Under the pieces are notes generated by a model that saw only the letters and a program-made list of their open reading frames with translations, was not told the DNA's origin and did no database searches. A DNA stretch of 64,000 bases. Origin: Rhodospirillales bacterium (GTDB taxonomy: Bacteria > Pseudomonadota > Alphaproteobacteria > Acetobacterales > Acetobacteraceae). The position numbers were made by a program, and so were the translations under genes. Positions 1-7,481 of the stretch are shown here, piece after piece; the first letter of the stretch is position 1, and each line of letters begins with the position of its first letter. Location of the stretch: the NCBI GenBank assembly GCA_017304945.1, contig JAFKLG010000084.1, positions 1 to 64,000 on the forward strand, read 5' to 3'.

Positions 1-953
1 GTGCCGCGCAGCGCGAGCAGCACGGGTCCGGTTTGCTGCGAGAGGGCGAGCAGCATCAGCATTGCGACGTCCGCCCGCAGCAGCTTGCGCGCGGCGGGCA
101 TCGGGTCGTCCACCAGCTTCATGGCGAACAGCCCGACCGTGCCGACCAGCAGCAGGATGCCGCCGGCGGTGCCCAGCAGGACCGGGGCGCTGGTCAGCGC
201 GTAGGGGGCCTCCCAGCCCAGCAGCGTGCCGTAGACGAAGGCGGTGCAGGTGGCCGCGAAGCAGAGGAAGAACCCGTAGAACATGGCGTGATGCAGCCAG
301 CGCCGCCGCATCGAGAAGCGTTCCGAGGCGTCGTTGCAGCCATGGCCGCCGCCGCCCAGGTTCTTCAGCGTCAGCACGTCCCACAGCGCGATGGCGAGGG
401 CCACGGGGCCGGGGCGGTCGCGCGGGCCGGCGTCACGCCAGAAGTTGCGTGCCCCCATCGCCAGCGCGACCAGCGAGAAGCCGAAGGTCAGGATGCCCAC
501 CGCCTGCATCGCCCAGAGCGGGATCACCGCATAGAACGAACCCGGCTCCACCGGATGGGCGCGATACAGCGCGTCCGGGTCGACCAGGCCGGCGGCGAGG
601 ATCAGCACCAGCGCGACGCCCAGCGCGGTGGCCATGGAGACGATCGTGCCGTTGCGCTCGAACAGGCGGGCGAAGCGCGGCGGCCAGGCATATTCGGCAT
701 AGGTCTCGGCGCGCAGCTCCTGGAAGGTGCGCGGGACGTTGATGCCCCATTCGTGCGGCGGCGCGTATTGGCAGGCGTAGTAGCAGCCGCGGCAGTTGTG
801 GCAGAGATTGGCGAGGTAGCTCAGGTCGCCGGCGCTGAACTCGCGGCGGAGTTCCATGGCCGGGAAGACGGCGCAGAACCCCTCGCAGTAGCGGCAGGCG
901 TTGCAGATCTCCATCTCCCGCCGCGCATTGGCGACGGCATCAGTTTCGCGCAT
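1..953 (-). CDS. tcuB: TcuB-like iron-sulfur membrane partner of tricarballylate dehydrogenase (3' end cut by window)
   Basis: The gene reads leftward off the window, so about 317 codons of the N-terminal part are visible. Two cysteine clusters typical of 4Fe-4S centres are seen: C17-C20-C23-C27 and C51-C54-C57-C61. They are followed by Ala/Leu-rich hydrophobic stretches that look like membrane helices. In the Tcu system TcuB reoxidises the flavin of TcuA and passes electrons to the membrane. The start at 953 lies inside the end of tcuA (14-bp overlap), which implies translational coupling. The product name is taken from the family; the true substrate here could be another tricarboxylate or dicarboxylate. 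Confidence 0.85.
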   Translation of the reverse strand, partial: MRETDAVANARREMEICNACRYCEGFCAVFPAMELRREFSAGDLSYLANLCHNCRGCYYACQYAPPHEWGINVPRTFQELRAETYAEYAWPPRFARLFERNGTIVSMATALGVALVLILAAGLVDPDALYRAHPVEPGSFYAVIPLWAMQAVGILTFGFSLVALAMGARNFWRDAGPRDRPGPVALAIALWDVLTLKNLGGGGHGCNDASERFSMRRRWLHHAMFYGFFLCFAATCTAFVYGTLLGWEAPYALTSAPVLLGTAGGILLLVGTVGLFAMKLVDDPMPAARKLLRADVAMLMLLALSQQTGPVLLALRG

Positions 954-2340
954 GTCGTGCCGCCTCTTGTCCTGCGATGCGGCCGAACACCGTGCCGATC
1001 GTCATCCCGAACCCGGCCAGGTAGCCGCGGCCGAGGATGTTGCCTGCCATGATCTCGCCCGAGGCATACAGATTGCCGGCGGGCTGGCCGTTCTCCATCA
1101 GCACCTGCGCCCGCTCGTTCACCCGCACGCCGAGATAGGTGAAGGTGATGCCGGGCCGGAGCGGGTAGCCGTAGAAGGGCGGCTTGTCGATCGTGCGCGC
1201 CCAGTTGGTCTTGTCGGGCGTCAGCCCCTGCGTGCGGTTGCCGTCGAGCTTCAGGTTGTCGAAGCTCTGGCCGGGCAGCACGGCCGCGTTGTAGGCGGCG
1301 ACGGTCGCCTGCACCTTGGCCGGGTCGAGCTTCATCTTCGTCGCGAGTTCGGCGAGCGTGTCCGCCTTGATGGCCGGATAGACCGACGGCATGAACAGCG
1401 GGAACGCCTTGGCGTCGCAGATCGAGTAGGCGATCTGCCCCGGCTGCTGCGCGATCAGCCGGCCCCAGATGGCGTAGCGCTTGGGCCAGACATCCTCGCC
1501 CTCGTCGTAGAAGCGCTCGCCGTGCTGGTTGACCACGATGCTGAACGGCACGCTGTCGAGGCGGGTGGTGATGCCGCCGTCGAACTTGGGCGCGCGGGCG
1601 TCGAGCGCGACCGCATGGCACTGGGTGGGATCGCCGATCGCGGCGACGCCCTGGTCGAGCAGGTTCCGCAGCACGCGGCCGCGGTTGTACGGGGTGCCGC
1701 GGATGACGAAATTGTCGACCGCGTCGCCCCAATGCTTGCGCATCCAGTCGAGATTGGCCTGGAACCCGCCGGACGCCGCGACCACGCAGCGCGCGTGCAG
1801 CGTCTCGGGGAAACCGCGATAGGTGATGTCGACCGAACGGACGGCGCCGTCGTCGAGGTTCAGCGACAGAACCTCGGTGTCGTAGAGGATCTCGATGCCC
1901 AGGCGTTCGGCGGTGACGTAGTAGGCATTCACCAGCGCCTTGCCGCCGCCCAGGAAGAAGGCGTTGGTGCGCCCGAGATTGAGCGTGCCGGTCAGCGAGG
2001 GCTGGAACCGCACACCGTTCGCCTGCATCCAGCCGAACACGCCGGAGGAGGCGCGGATGGTCATGCGCGCCAGCGCCTCGTCGGTGTTGCCGCCGGTGAC
2101 GCGCAGCAGGTCGTCCCAGTATTCGTCTTCCGGATAGGCGTCGGTCAGCACGTCGTTCGGCTTGTCGTGCATGGCGCGCAGGTTGCGCGTGTGCCGGCTG
2201 TTGCCGCCGCGAAAGGCGCGCGGGGCGCTCTCCAGGAGGATGACGCTGGCGCCCGCCTGCCGCGCGGTGATGGCGGCGCACAGGGCGGCATTGCCGCCGC
2301 CGGCGATCAGCACGTCATACGTCTTCGTTCGGTCCGGCAT
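940..2340 (-). CDS. tcuA: FAD-dependent tricarballylate dehydrogenase-like flavoprotein
   Basis: A 466-residue FAD-binding protein of the fumarate reductase/succinate dehydrogenase flavoprotein type. The N-terminus has the dinucleotide-binding turn with a GGGNAA core (about residues 14-19) and an acidic residue at the end of the second strand (LLES). The C-terminal part contains GRGYLAGFG and a GEIMAGN stretch of the kind that closes over the flavin. TcuA oxidises tricarballylate to cis-aconitate, and its pairing with TcuB supports that family. It is transcribed away from the TPP-enzyme genes that start at 2519, leaving about 180 bp for two divergent promoters. No tcuC transporter or tcuR regulator is visible, so they are absent or lie left of the window. 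Substrate assignment is by homology only. Confidence 0.85.
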   Translation of the reverse strand: MPDRTKTYDVLIAGGGNAALCAAITARQAGASVILLESAPRAFRGGNSRHTRNLRAMHDKPNDVLTDAYPEDEYWDDLLRVTGGNTDEALARMTIRASSGVFGWMQANGVRFQPSLTGTLNLGRTNAFFLGGGKALVNAYYVTAERLGIEILYDTEVLSLNLDDGAVRSVDITYRGFPETLHARCVVAASGGFQANLDWMRKHWGDAVDNFVIRGTPYNRGRVLRNLLDQGVAAIGDPTQCHAVALDARAPKFDGGITTRLDSVPFSIVVNQHGERFYDEGEDVWPKRYAIWGRLIAQQPGQIAYSICDAKAFPLFMPSVYPAIKADTLAELATKMKLDPAKVQATVAAYNAAVLPGQSFDNLKLDGNRTQGLTPDKTNWARTIDKPPFYGYPLRPGITFTYLGVRVNERAQVLMENGQPAGNLYASGEIMAGNILGRGYLAGFGMTIGTVFGRIAGQEAARHARN

Positions 2341-2518
2341 CCGTCCCTCCGGCGCTTGCGCTCGTGTCTAAGCGATTCGGTCGGGGGCGCAAGAGGCGCC
2401 GGCTGCACATCGATGCGCTCGGGGGGCGCTCCAGGGGCCGCGCTCCGGCCGGCGCGGATTGCCTCGGTGCCCAAGTCGTGCGAGGTCGGCAGGGACCCGA
2501 ACGCGGGGAGGACCGATC

Positions 2519-3058
2519 ATGCCAGCCGACACCGAAGGCGCCGCCGGCACCTGGTGGGAGATCACGCGCGACGTGCTGAAGCGCCAGGACGTGCGCCTCG
2601 TCACCTACGTGCCCGACAACGTGCTGCGGCCGCTGATCGAGGCGATCCACGCCGACCCGTTCTTCACCGCCTTCGCGGTGGCGCGGGAGGAGGAGGGGCT
2701 GGGCATCGTCGCCGGCGCCTGGATGGGCGGCACGCGCGGGATCCTGCTGATGCAGACCTCGGGCTTCGCGACGCTGCCCAACGTGCTGGCCTCGCTGTCG
2801 GTGCCGTTCCAGATCCCGACGCTGATGATGGTGTCGGAGCGCGGCACGCTGGGCGAGTTCAACATCGGCCAGTCGCTGGTCGCGCGCACCATGCGGCCGG
2901 TGCTGGACAGCCTGGCGATCGAGCACCACACGATGACGCGGCTCGACGAGGCGGAATTCATCCTGGATCGCAGCATCACCCAGGCGGTGGCGACCCAGGC
3001 GCCGGTCTGCTTCATCCTCTCGCCGCTGCTCACCGGCGGCAAAGTCTTCGCGAAGTAA
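2519..3058 (+). CDS. Thiamine-diphosphate decarboxylase, alpha (PYR-domain) subunit
   Basis: A 179-residue protein resembling the alpha subunit of sulfopyruvate/phosphonopyruvate decarboxylases. It carries the TPP PYR domain, with the acidic run EEEG that supplies the glutamate activating the cofactor. I place the start at 2519 because GGGAGG lies a few bases upstream; an in-frame upstream start at 2459 would add 20 Arg-rich residues unlike the family. The beta subunit begins 10 bp downstream, so the two halves of one enzyme are split between adjacent genes. The substrate is unknown. Divergent Tcu genes and the following monooxygenase suggest oxidation of an organic acid. Confidence 0.8.
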   Translation: MPADTEGAAGTWWEITRDVLKRQDVRLVTYVPDNVLRPLIEAIHADPFFTAFAVAREEEGLGIVAGAWMGGTRGILLMQTSGFATLPNVLASLSVPFQIPTLMMVSERGTLGEFNIGQSLVARTMRPVLDSLAIEHHTMTRLDEAEFILDRSITQAVATQAPVCFILSPLLTGGKVFAK

Positions 3059-3068
3059 GGGGGCAGGG

Positions 3069-3698
3069 ATGGCACATCTGGCGAACCACCCGGCCACGCG
3101 CGCGGCGGCCAAGGTGATGAACCGCTTCGACCTCACCCAGCGCATGGTCGCGCTGCTGCGGCAGGACGAGGCGGTGATCGGCGGCATCGGCTACACCAAT
3201 TTCGATCTCTGGGCCGCCTCGACGCGTGCGGACGGCAGCCGCCGCACGCAGAACTTCTACATGCTGGGCAGCATGGGCCTCGCGGTCCCGATCGCGATGG
3301 GCGTCGCCATCGCGCAGCCGGCCCGCCGCGTCATCGCCCTCGAAGGCGATGGCTCCATCCTCATGCAACTCGGCGCGCTGGGCACGGTCGCGAGCCGGGG
3401 CCAGAAGAACCTCGCGATCGTCATCATGGATAATGGCGCCTATCAGATCACCGGCGGCCAGGCGACGCATACCGAGACCGGGTCCGACATCGTGGCGATC
3501 GCCCGCGCCTCCGGCCTGGCGCAGAGCGCCTGGGCGGCGGACGAGGCCGCGTTCGAGGAGCTGATCCGGTTGGCGCTGACCGAGGACGGGCCGTGGCTGA
3601 TCGGCTGCCGCATCGATGCCGGCAAGCCCCGCGACACGACCGAGCGCGACCCCGCCCGCATCCGCGACCAGTTCATGCGGGGAATCGGGGTTCGCTAG
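3069..3698 (+). CDS. Thiamine-diphosphate decarboxylase, beta (PP-domain) subunit
   Basis: A 209-residue partner of the preceding gene. It has the TPP pyrophosphate/Mg-binding signature: GDGS near residue 94, then a DNG triplet near residue 121 about 25 residues later. The family includes sulfopyruvate decarboxylase ComE and the C-terminal half of phosphonopyruvate decarboxylase. The product probably assembles with the alpha subunit into an (alpha-beta)n enzyme that decarboxylates a 2-oxoacid. The stop codon is followed at once by copy A of a dispersed element also found after dnaA and after the gene ending at 31767. Confidence 0.8.
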   Translation: MAHLANHPATRAAAKVMNRFDLTQRMVALLRQDEAVIGGIGYTNFDLWAASTRADGSRRTQNFYMLGSMGLAVPIAMGVAIAQPARRVIALEGDGSILMQLGALGTVASRGQKNLAIVIMDNGAYQITGGQATHTETGSDIVAIARASGLAQSAWAADEAAFEELIRLALTEDGPWLIGCRIDAGKPRDTTERDPARIRDQFMRGIGVR

Positions 3699-3802
3699 CG
3701 CATGTCCGGCTTGCTTTCGCGCCCCATGCGCGCGTGCTTCGTTCGGGCGCGTGAGGCACGGTTCGGCCGCGTGCGCCCCCACCGATCACGCGCTGGCCGG
3801 CG
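3699..3802 (+). repeat. Dispersed post-stop element, copy A
   Basis: This stretch matches two other places in the window (31768-31883 and 40406-40515) in the same orientation. The shared core reads roughly TTCGTTCG..GCGTGA, a CACGG-TTCGGC segment, then CCGATCACG. All copies start within a few bases of a stop codon. Copy A is the most diverged, and its right edge touches the start codon of the monooxygenase at 3803, so it also serves as that gene's leader. A role as 3' end, terminator or RNA-processing signal is inference. Confidence 0.6.
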
Positions 3803-5065
3803 ATGACCGTCCTGATCGCCGGGGCCGGGATCGCCGGCCTCACCGCCGCGCTCAGCCTGCACCAGGTCGGCGTGCCCTGCCGGGTGTTCGAGTCGGTGGA
3901 TCGGCTGGAGCCGCTGGGCGTCGGCATCAACGTGCTGCCGCATGCGGTGCGCGAACTGACGGAACTCGGACTGCAGGCGCCGCTGGCCGCCACCGCGATC
4001 GCCACCGAGGCGCTGGTCTACCACAGCAAGCACGGCCAACGGATCTGGGGCGAGCCGCGCGGGCTGGCGGCGGGCTATCACTGGCCGCAATTCTCCATCC
4101 ATCGCGGCGAGCTGCAGATGATCCTGCTCGAGGCGGTGCGCGCGCGGCTGGGGCCGGACGCGGTCGTCACCGGCCACCATCTGGCCGGCTGGGAGATGAC
4201 GGCCGACGGCGTGCGGGCGAGCTTCGTCGATCGCCGGCGGAACACCCGCCTCGGCACGGCCGAGGGGAGCCTGCTGATCGGCGCGGACGGCATCCACTCC
4301 GCGGTGCGCGGCCGGCTATATCCCGAGGAAGGGCCGCCGATCTGGAACGGCGCCATCCTGTGGCGCGGCGTCACCCGCGCCGCCCCCTTCCTCGGCGGGC
4401 GGACCATGATCATGGCCGGCCACGAGTTCCAGAAATTCGTCGCCTACCCGATCTCCCGCGCGGCGGCGGAGCAGGGCGAGGCGGTGGTGAACTGGATCGC
4501 CGAACGCAAGTTCGCGCCCGACCATGCCTGGCGGCGGGAGGACTGGAACCGGCCCGGCGTGCTGGCGGATTTCCTGCCGCAATTCGCCGACTGGCGCTTC
4601 GACTGGCTGGACGTGCCGGCGCTGATCCAGGGTGCGGCCCAGTGCTTCGAGTATCCGATGGTCGACCGCGACCCGCTGCCGCGCTGGAGCTTCGATCGCG
4701 TCACGCTGCTGGGCGATGCGGCGCATGCGATGTACCCGATCGGCTCCAACGGCGCCTCGCAGGGCATTCTCGATGCCCGCGTGCTGGCCCGCGCGATCCG
4801 CACGCACGGAGCTGGGCCGGCGGCGCTCGCCGAGTACGAGGCGGAGCGCCGGCCGGCCACCACGGCGATCGTGCTGGCCAACCGGCGCAACGGGCCCGAA
4901 CAGGTGATGCAGCTCGTCGAGGAGCGGGCGCCGGCGGGCTATGCGCGGATCGAGGACGTGCTGACCCCGGCGGAGCTGGAGGAGGCCGCGAGCGGCTACA
5001 AGCGGCTTGCCGGCTTCGACAAGGACGCGCTGAACGGCCGTCCGCCCATTCTCGGCGCCGCCTGA
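3803..5065 (+). CDS. FAD-dependent aromatic-ring monooxygenase (PhzS/salicylate hydroxylase-like)
   Basis: A 420-residue class A flavoprotein monooxygenase. GAGIAG near residues 7-12 binds the ADP part of FAD, a DG pair (IGADGIHSAVR, around residue 160) follows, and GDAAHAMYP near residue 303 contacts the flavin ribityl. These three motifs define NAD(P)H-dependent hydroxylases such as PhzS and 3-hydroxybenzoate 6-hydroxylase. The FAD motif starts at residue 7, so the ATG at 3803 is right, although no strong Shine-Dalgarno precedes it. It is co-directional with the TPP enzyme 105 bp upstream and may act in the same route. The substrate cannot be told from the sequence. Confidence 0.85.
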   Translation: MTVLIAGAGIAGLTAALSLHQVGVPCRVFESVDRLEPLGVGINVLPHAVRELTELGLQAPLAATAIATEALVYHSKHGQRIWGEPRGLAAGYHWPQFSIHRGELQMILLEAVRARLGPDAVVTGHHLAGWEMTADGVRASFVDRRRNTRLGTAEGSLLIGADGIHSAVRGRLYPEEGPPIWNGAILWRGVTRAAPFLGGRTMIMAGHEFQKFVAYPISRAAAEQGEAVVNWIAERKFAPDHAWRREDWNRPGVLADFLPQFADWRFDWLDVPALIQGAAQCFEYPMVDRDPLPRWSFDRVTLLGDAAHAMYPIGSNGASQGILDARVLARAIRTHGAGPAALAEYEAERRPATTAIVLANRRNGPEQVMQLVEERAPAGYARIEDVLTPAELEEAASGYKRLAGFDKDALNGRPPILGAA

Positions 5066-5199
5066 CCCCTTCGGGGCGCACGGCAGCACGCAGCGGGCAG
5101 GCGTGCGGGGCGCTGCGGTCGCGTATGGGAACGAACTTGCGATTTCCGATCGCCCGCCCGCGCGCCCAGCTACGCCATGAGGCAGGAGGAGGTCTGGCG

Positions 5200-5331
5200 A
5201 TGCGTCCGATCGGATGGGTCTCGGCGTGCATGCTCGCGGTGCTGCTGACGGCGTGCGGGTCGCCGCAGGACAATGCGCCGAAGAAGAATCCGGTGGATTG
5301 CCTCTTCAACGGACCCTGCACCGGCAAGTGA
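5200..5331 (+). CDS. Small (43-aa) lipoprotein
   Basis: A short gene with an excellent ribosome-binding site (AGGAGGAGGT, 7 bases before the ATG). The product has a positively charged start, a hydrophobic stretch and the lipobox LTAC, with the lipidated cysteine at residue 19. The mature peptide is only about 25 residues, with two more cysteines (34 and 40) that could form a disulfide. It resembles the small entericidin-like or spacer lipoproteins in size and layout, but I recognise no family. It lies 134 bp after the monooxygenase and may have its own promoter. Confidence 0.7.
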   Translation: MRPIGWVSACMLAVLLTACGSPQDNAPKKNPVDCLFNGPCTGK

Positions 5332-5359
5332 CGGCGCCGCCTGGGCCGGCGCAGGGCGC

Positions 5360-5495
5360 TCCCGCCTGCGGTCAGTTCCCGCCGCGGCGGTGGCGCCCAG
5401 TCCTCGCCGCGCCGGCCGCGGTCATTCCCCGCGACGGCGGCGGCGCCCGGTCCTCGCCGCGGCGGTGGCGGTCAGTGTTCGCCGCGCCGGGCCGG
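5360..5495. repeat. Degenerate GC-rich tandem repeats (~25 bp)
   Basis: Between the small lipoprotein and the ROK kinase, the sequence consists of about six imperfect units built on GTCA/GTCC-nn-CGCCGCG with GGCGGTGGCG spacers. Units differ by small indels. No coding potential is evident. The last unit merges with the end of the ROK kinase gene at 5496. Confidence 0.6.
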
Positions 5496-6587
5496 TCAGT
5501 CCTCGTCCGCGCCCCGCTTGCGGTTGGTGAAGCGGGCGTTGCCGAGCCCGGTGCCGATCGTCAGCACGCCCCAGCGTTCCACGTCGGTCTGGAACGGCAC
5601 CTCGCTCAAACCCTGCACCACCGCGTCGTTGTGCATCAGGACCATGGGCTCGTGCCCGTCGATCTCGGGCAGCATGGCCTGGATGCGGCCGGGCAAATGG
5701 AAGTCGGCGCTCGCCCAGTTGCCGGGCAGGTTCTGGCTGCCGCGATCGATGCTGCCATCCGGCTCGATCAGCCCGGGACAGCCGATGCCGACGAACGGCG
5801 CCAGCCGGCGACCCTCCCTCTCGGCGCGGCGGATCAGCTCCTCGAGCATGCCGCCCAGCCGCGTCACCGCATCCTCCCGGGTCGGCTTCTCGTCGCGGTG
5901 ACGCCAGAGGTCGAAGGCGGCCACCCGCGCTTCCGACAGATCCTCGGCCTGGCGCAGCCGCAGCTCGACGATCCCGCAGCGGATGTTGGTCCCCCCGATA
6001 TCGACCGCGAGGATCGCGTCATGGCCGCGGAATATCCAGGCGGGGCTCAGATGCACGGCCCCGATCAGGCCGGCTTCGTCCGGATGGTGGCGAATCGGGG
6101 TGAGCGCGATGTCGTGGCTGGTCTCGGCGCGCAGCAGGATGCCGGCACGTGAGATCGCGAGCTCGCCCATCCGCCCCGCCCGCAGGCCGCCGCCGACCAC
6201 GATGCGCTGGGTGTCGCGCCAGGCCTTGAGGCGGAGGAAGCGGCGGATCACGGTCGCGAGTTCCTGCGCGAATTCCTCGATCGCGCTGTGCACGACGGCC
6301 GCGGCCTCCGGATCGCCCTTGGTCAAGGCCTGCTCGATCTTCTTCTTCGGGAGCTTCTCGCTGGGCTCCTCGCCGAACGGATCCTCTCCGGCGTGCCGCG
6401 CGAGATCCCGCCAGTCGTCCAGGATGGCCTGGAACGCCCGCTTGCTGGCGCGGTCGCCCACGAAGCCCTCGGGGTCGCGCAGTTCGGCGTTGTAGGTGTC
6501 CACCGTGACCGCGGGCAGCCGTGTCGGGGCATGGCCGCCGAGGTTCGATGGCGTGTTCGCTTGGGTGGCGGTCCGGTCGGCGGGCAT
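5496..6587 (-). CDS. ROK-family sugar kinase with circularly permuted domain order
   Basis: A 363-residue protein with every ROK kinase hallmark, but in rotated order. The phosphate-binding motif DIGGTN, normally near residue 5, sits at 196-201. It is followed by GIGCPG (267-272), HND with the likely catalytic Asp (319-321) and GTGLGN (345-350). Elements normally at the C-terminus come first: the GDPEAAA helix (about 91-97), VGGG (131-134) and DEAGLIGA (170-177). The old C- and N-termini are joined near residues 178-195. The usual zinc motif CxCGxxGCxE is missing. The likely reaction is ATP-dependent phosphorylation of a hexose (glucokinase-like). An AGGAG precedes the ATG at 6587. Confidence 0.8.
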   Translation of the reverse strand: MPADRTATQANTPSNLGGHAPTRLPAVTVDTYNAELRDPEGFVGDRASKRAFQAILDDWRDLARHAGEDPFGEEPSEKLPKKKIEQALTKGDPEAAAVVHSAIEEFAQELATVIRRFLRLKAWRDTQRIVVGGGLRAGRMGELAISRAGILLRAETSHDIALTPIRHHPDEAGLIGAVHLSPAWIFRGHDAILAVDIGGTNIRCGIVELRLRQAEDLSEARVAAFDLWRHRDEKPTREDAVTRLGGMLEELIRRAEREGRRLAPFVGIGCPGLIEPDGSIDRGSQNLPGNWASADFHLPGRIQAMLPEIDGHEPMVLMHNDAVVQGLSEVPFQTDVERWGVLTIGTGLGNARFTNRKRGADED

Positions 6588-6840
6588 GGGCCGAAGCTCC
6601 TGCGGTTGGGGACGGACGCGAGCGCCCGACGCAGATGACGTGCGGCGGCGGGCAGGGGTTGCAGGCGCGTATCGGTCGGCGCGGAAAAGTCAGGGCCCGC
6701 TTCGCTCAACCCTGCTCGATCAGCCCTCGACGGCCTCGATCGAGAGGCCGAAATCGTTCCGCTCGACCGATCCTGCAACGTGGCTCTTGGCGAAACCGAT
6801 CCGCGTACGCCAGGGTGTCGGAAAACCGGAGGATTCTCGC

Positions 6841-7218
6841 ATGGCAAAGACGACCGAAGCCAAAGGTGCTGGCGCCAAGGGCAAGGCGCCCGCGAAGAGC
6901 GCGGCCAAGGCGAAGGGGGCGGCCGCCTCCGGAAGCGGCGCGAAGGCGCCGGCGCGCAAGGCCGCCGCGGGCGGCAAGCCGAATGCGTTGCAGCAGCCGC
7001 TGCAGCCGTCGAAGGAACTGGCGGCGGTGGTGGGCGCGGAGAAGCTGTCGCGCGGCGAGGTGGTGAAGAAAGTGTGGGCCTATATCCACGCCAACAACCT
7101 GCAGAACCCCGAGAACAAGCGCGAGATCATCGCCGACGACAAGTTGCGGCAGGTGTTCGGCCGCGACCGCGCGACGATGTTCGAAATGAACAAGTACCTC
7201 TCCCAGCATCTCGCCTGA
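6841..7218 (+). CDS. SWIB/MDM2-domain protein with histone-like Lys/Ala tail
   Basis: A 125-residue protein. Residues 1-50 are rich in Lys, Ala and Gly, like histone H1 tails, and probably bind DNA nonspecifically. Residues about 52-125 form a SWIB domain, recognised by the LSRGEVVKKVWAYIHANNLQ stretch, the NPENKREI turn and the final MFEMNKYLSQHL helix. SWIB proteins occur in chlamydiae and many alphaproteobacteria as putative nucleoid-associated factors. The start at 6841 gives a protein starting MAKTTEAK; longer upstream frames are low-complexity. The gene stands alone between oppositely oriented neighbours. Confidence 0.85.
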   Translation: MAKTTEAKGAGAKGKAPAKSAAKAKGAAASGSGAKAPARKAAAGGKPNALQQPLQPSKELAAVVGAEKLSRGEVVKKVWAYIHANNLQNPENKREIIADDKLRQVFGRDRATMFEMNKYLSQHLA

Positions 7219-7343
7219 GGCGGCCGCTTCCGCCGTCCTGCGCGCGGCGCCCTGGGAGGGGCGCCGTGGGAGGGGCGCCGTGGGCCGGGGGGGCTGCCAC
7301 GGACCCAGGGGCGTTTGCGAGAGGCAGCCGGCGGTCGGATTGG

Positions 7344-7446
7344 CGCCGGTGATCGGCGGACGCGGTCGCCGCCGGTGATCGGCGGACGCGGTCGCCGCCG
7401 GTGATCGGGAGACGCGGTGGCCGCCGGTGATCGGCGGACGCGGAAC
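7344..7446. repeat. 26-bp tandem array (four units)
   Basis: Four head-to-tail units of 26, 26, 26 and 25 bp start at 7344, 7370, 7396 and 7422; a degraded fifth runs to about 7470. The unit contains GTGATCGGCGGACGCGG. Read on the minus strand, downstream of the lipoprotein gene ending at 7482, it contains CGCGTCCGCCGATCAC, nearly the same as the core of the dispersed post-stop element (CGCCTCCGCCGATCAC at about 31850). Just before it (about 7252-7280) is a short direct repeat of GGGAGGGGCGCCGT. Confidence 0.8.
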
Positions 7447-7481
7447 CGCCGGCGACGGGAGACCCGCCGCCGGCGTTGGCG

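Noticed and set aside
901..3117. Long open frame on the plus strand covering tcuA
   Set aside because: It is antisense to a clear flavoprotein gene and its composition (Arg/His/Gln-rich) is typical of GC-rich shadow frames. The long minus-strand frame at 23606-26578 was rejected for the same reason.
7344..7446. Possible CRISPR array
   Set aside because: The 26-bp units are contiguous with no spacers, and no cas gene is present. It is a simple tandem array; the same holds for the arrays at 16723, 51787 and 63508.
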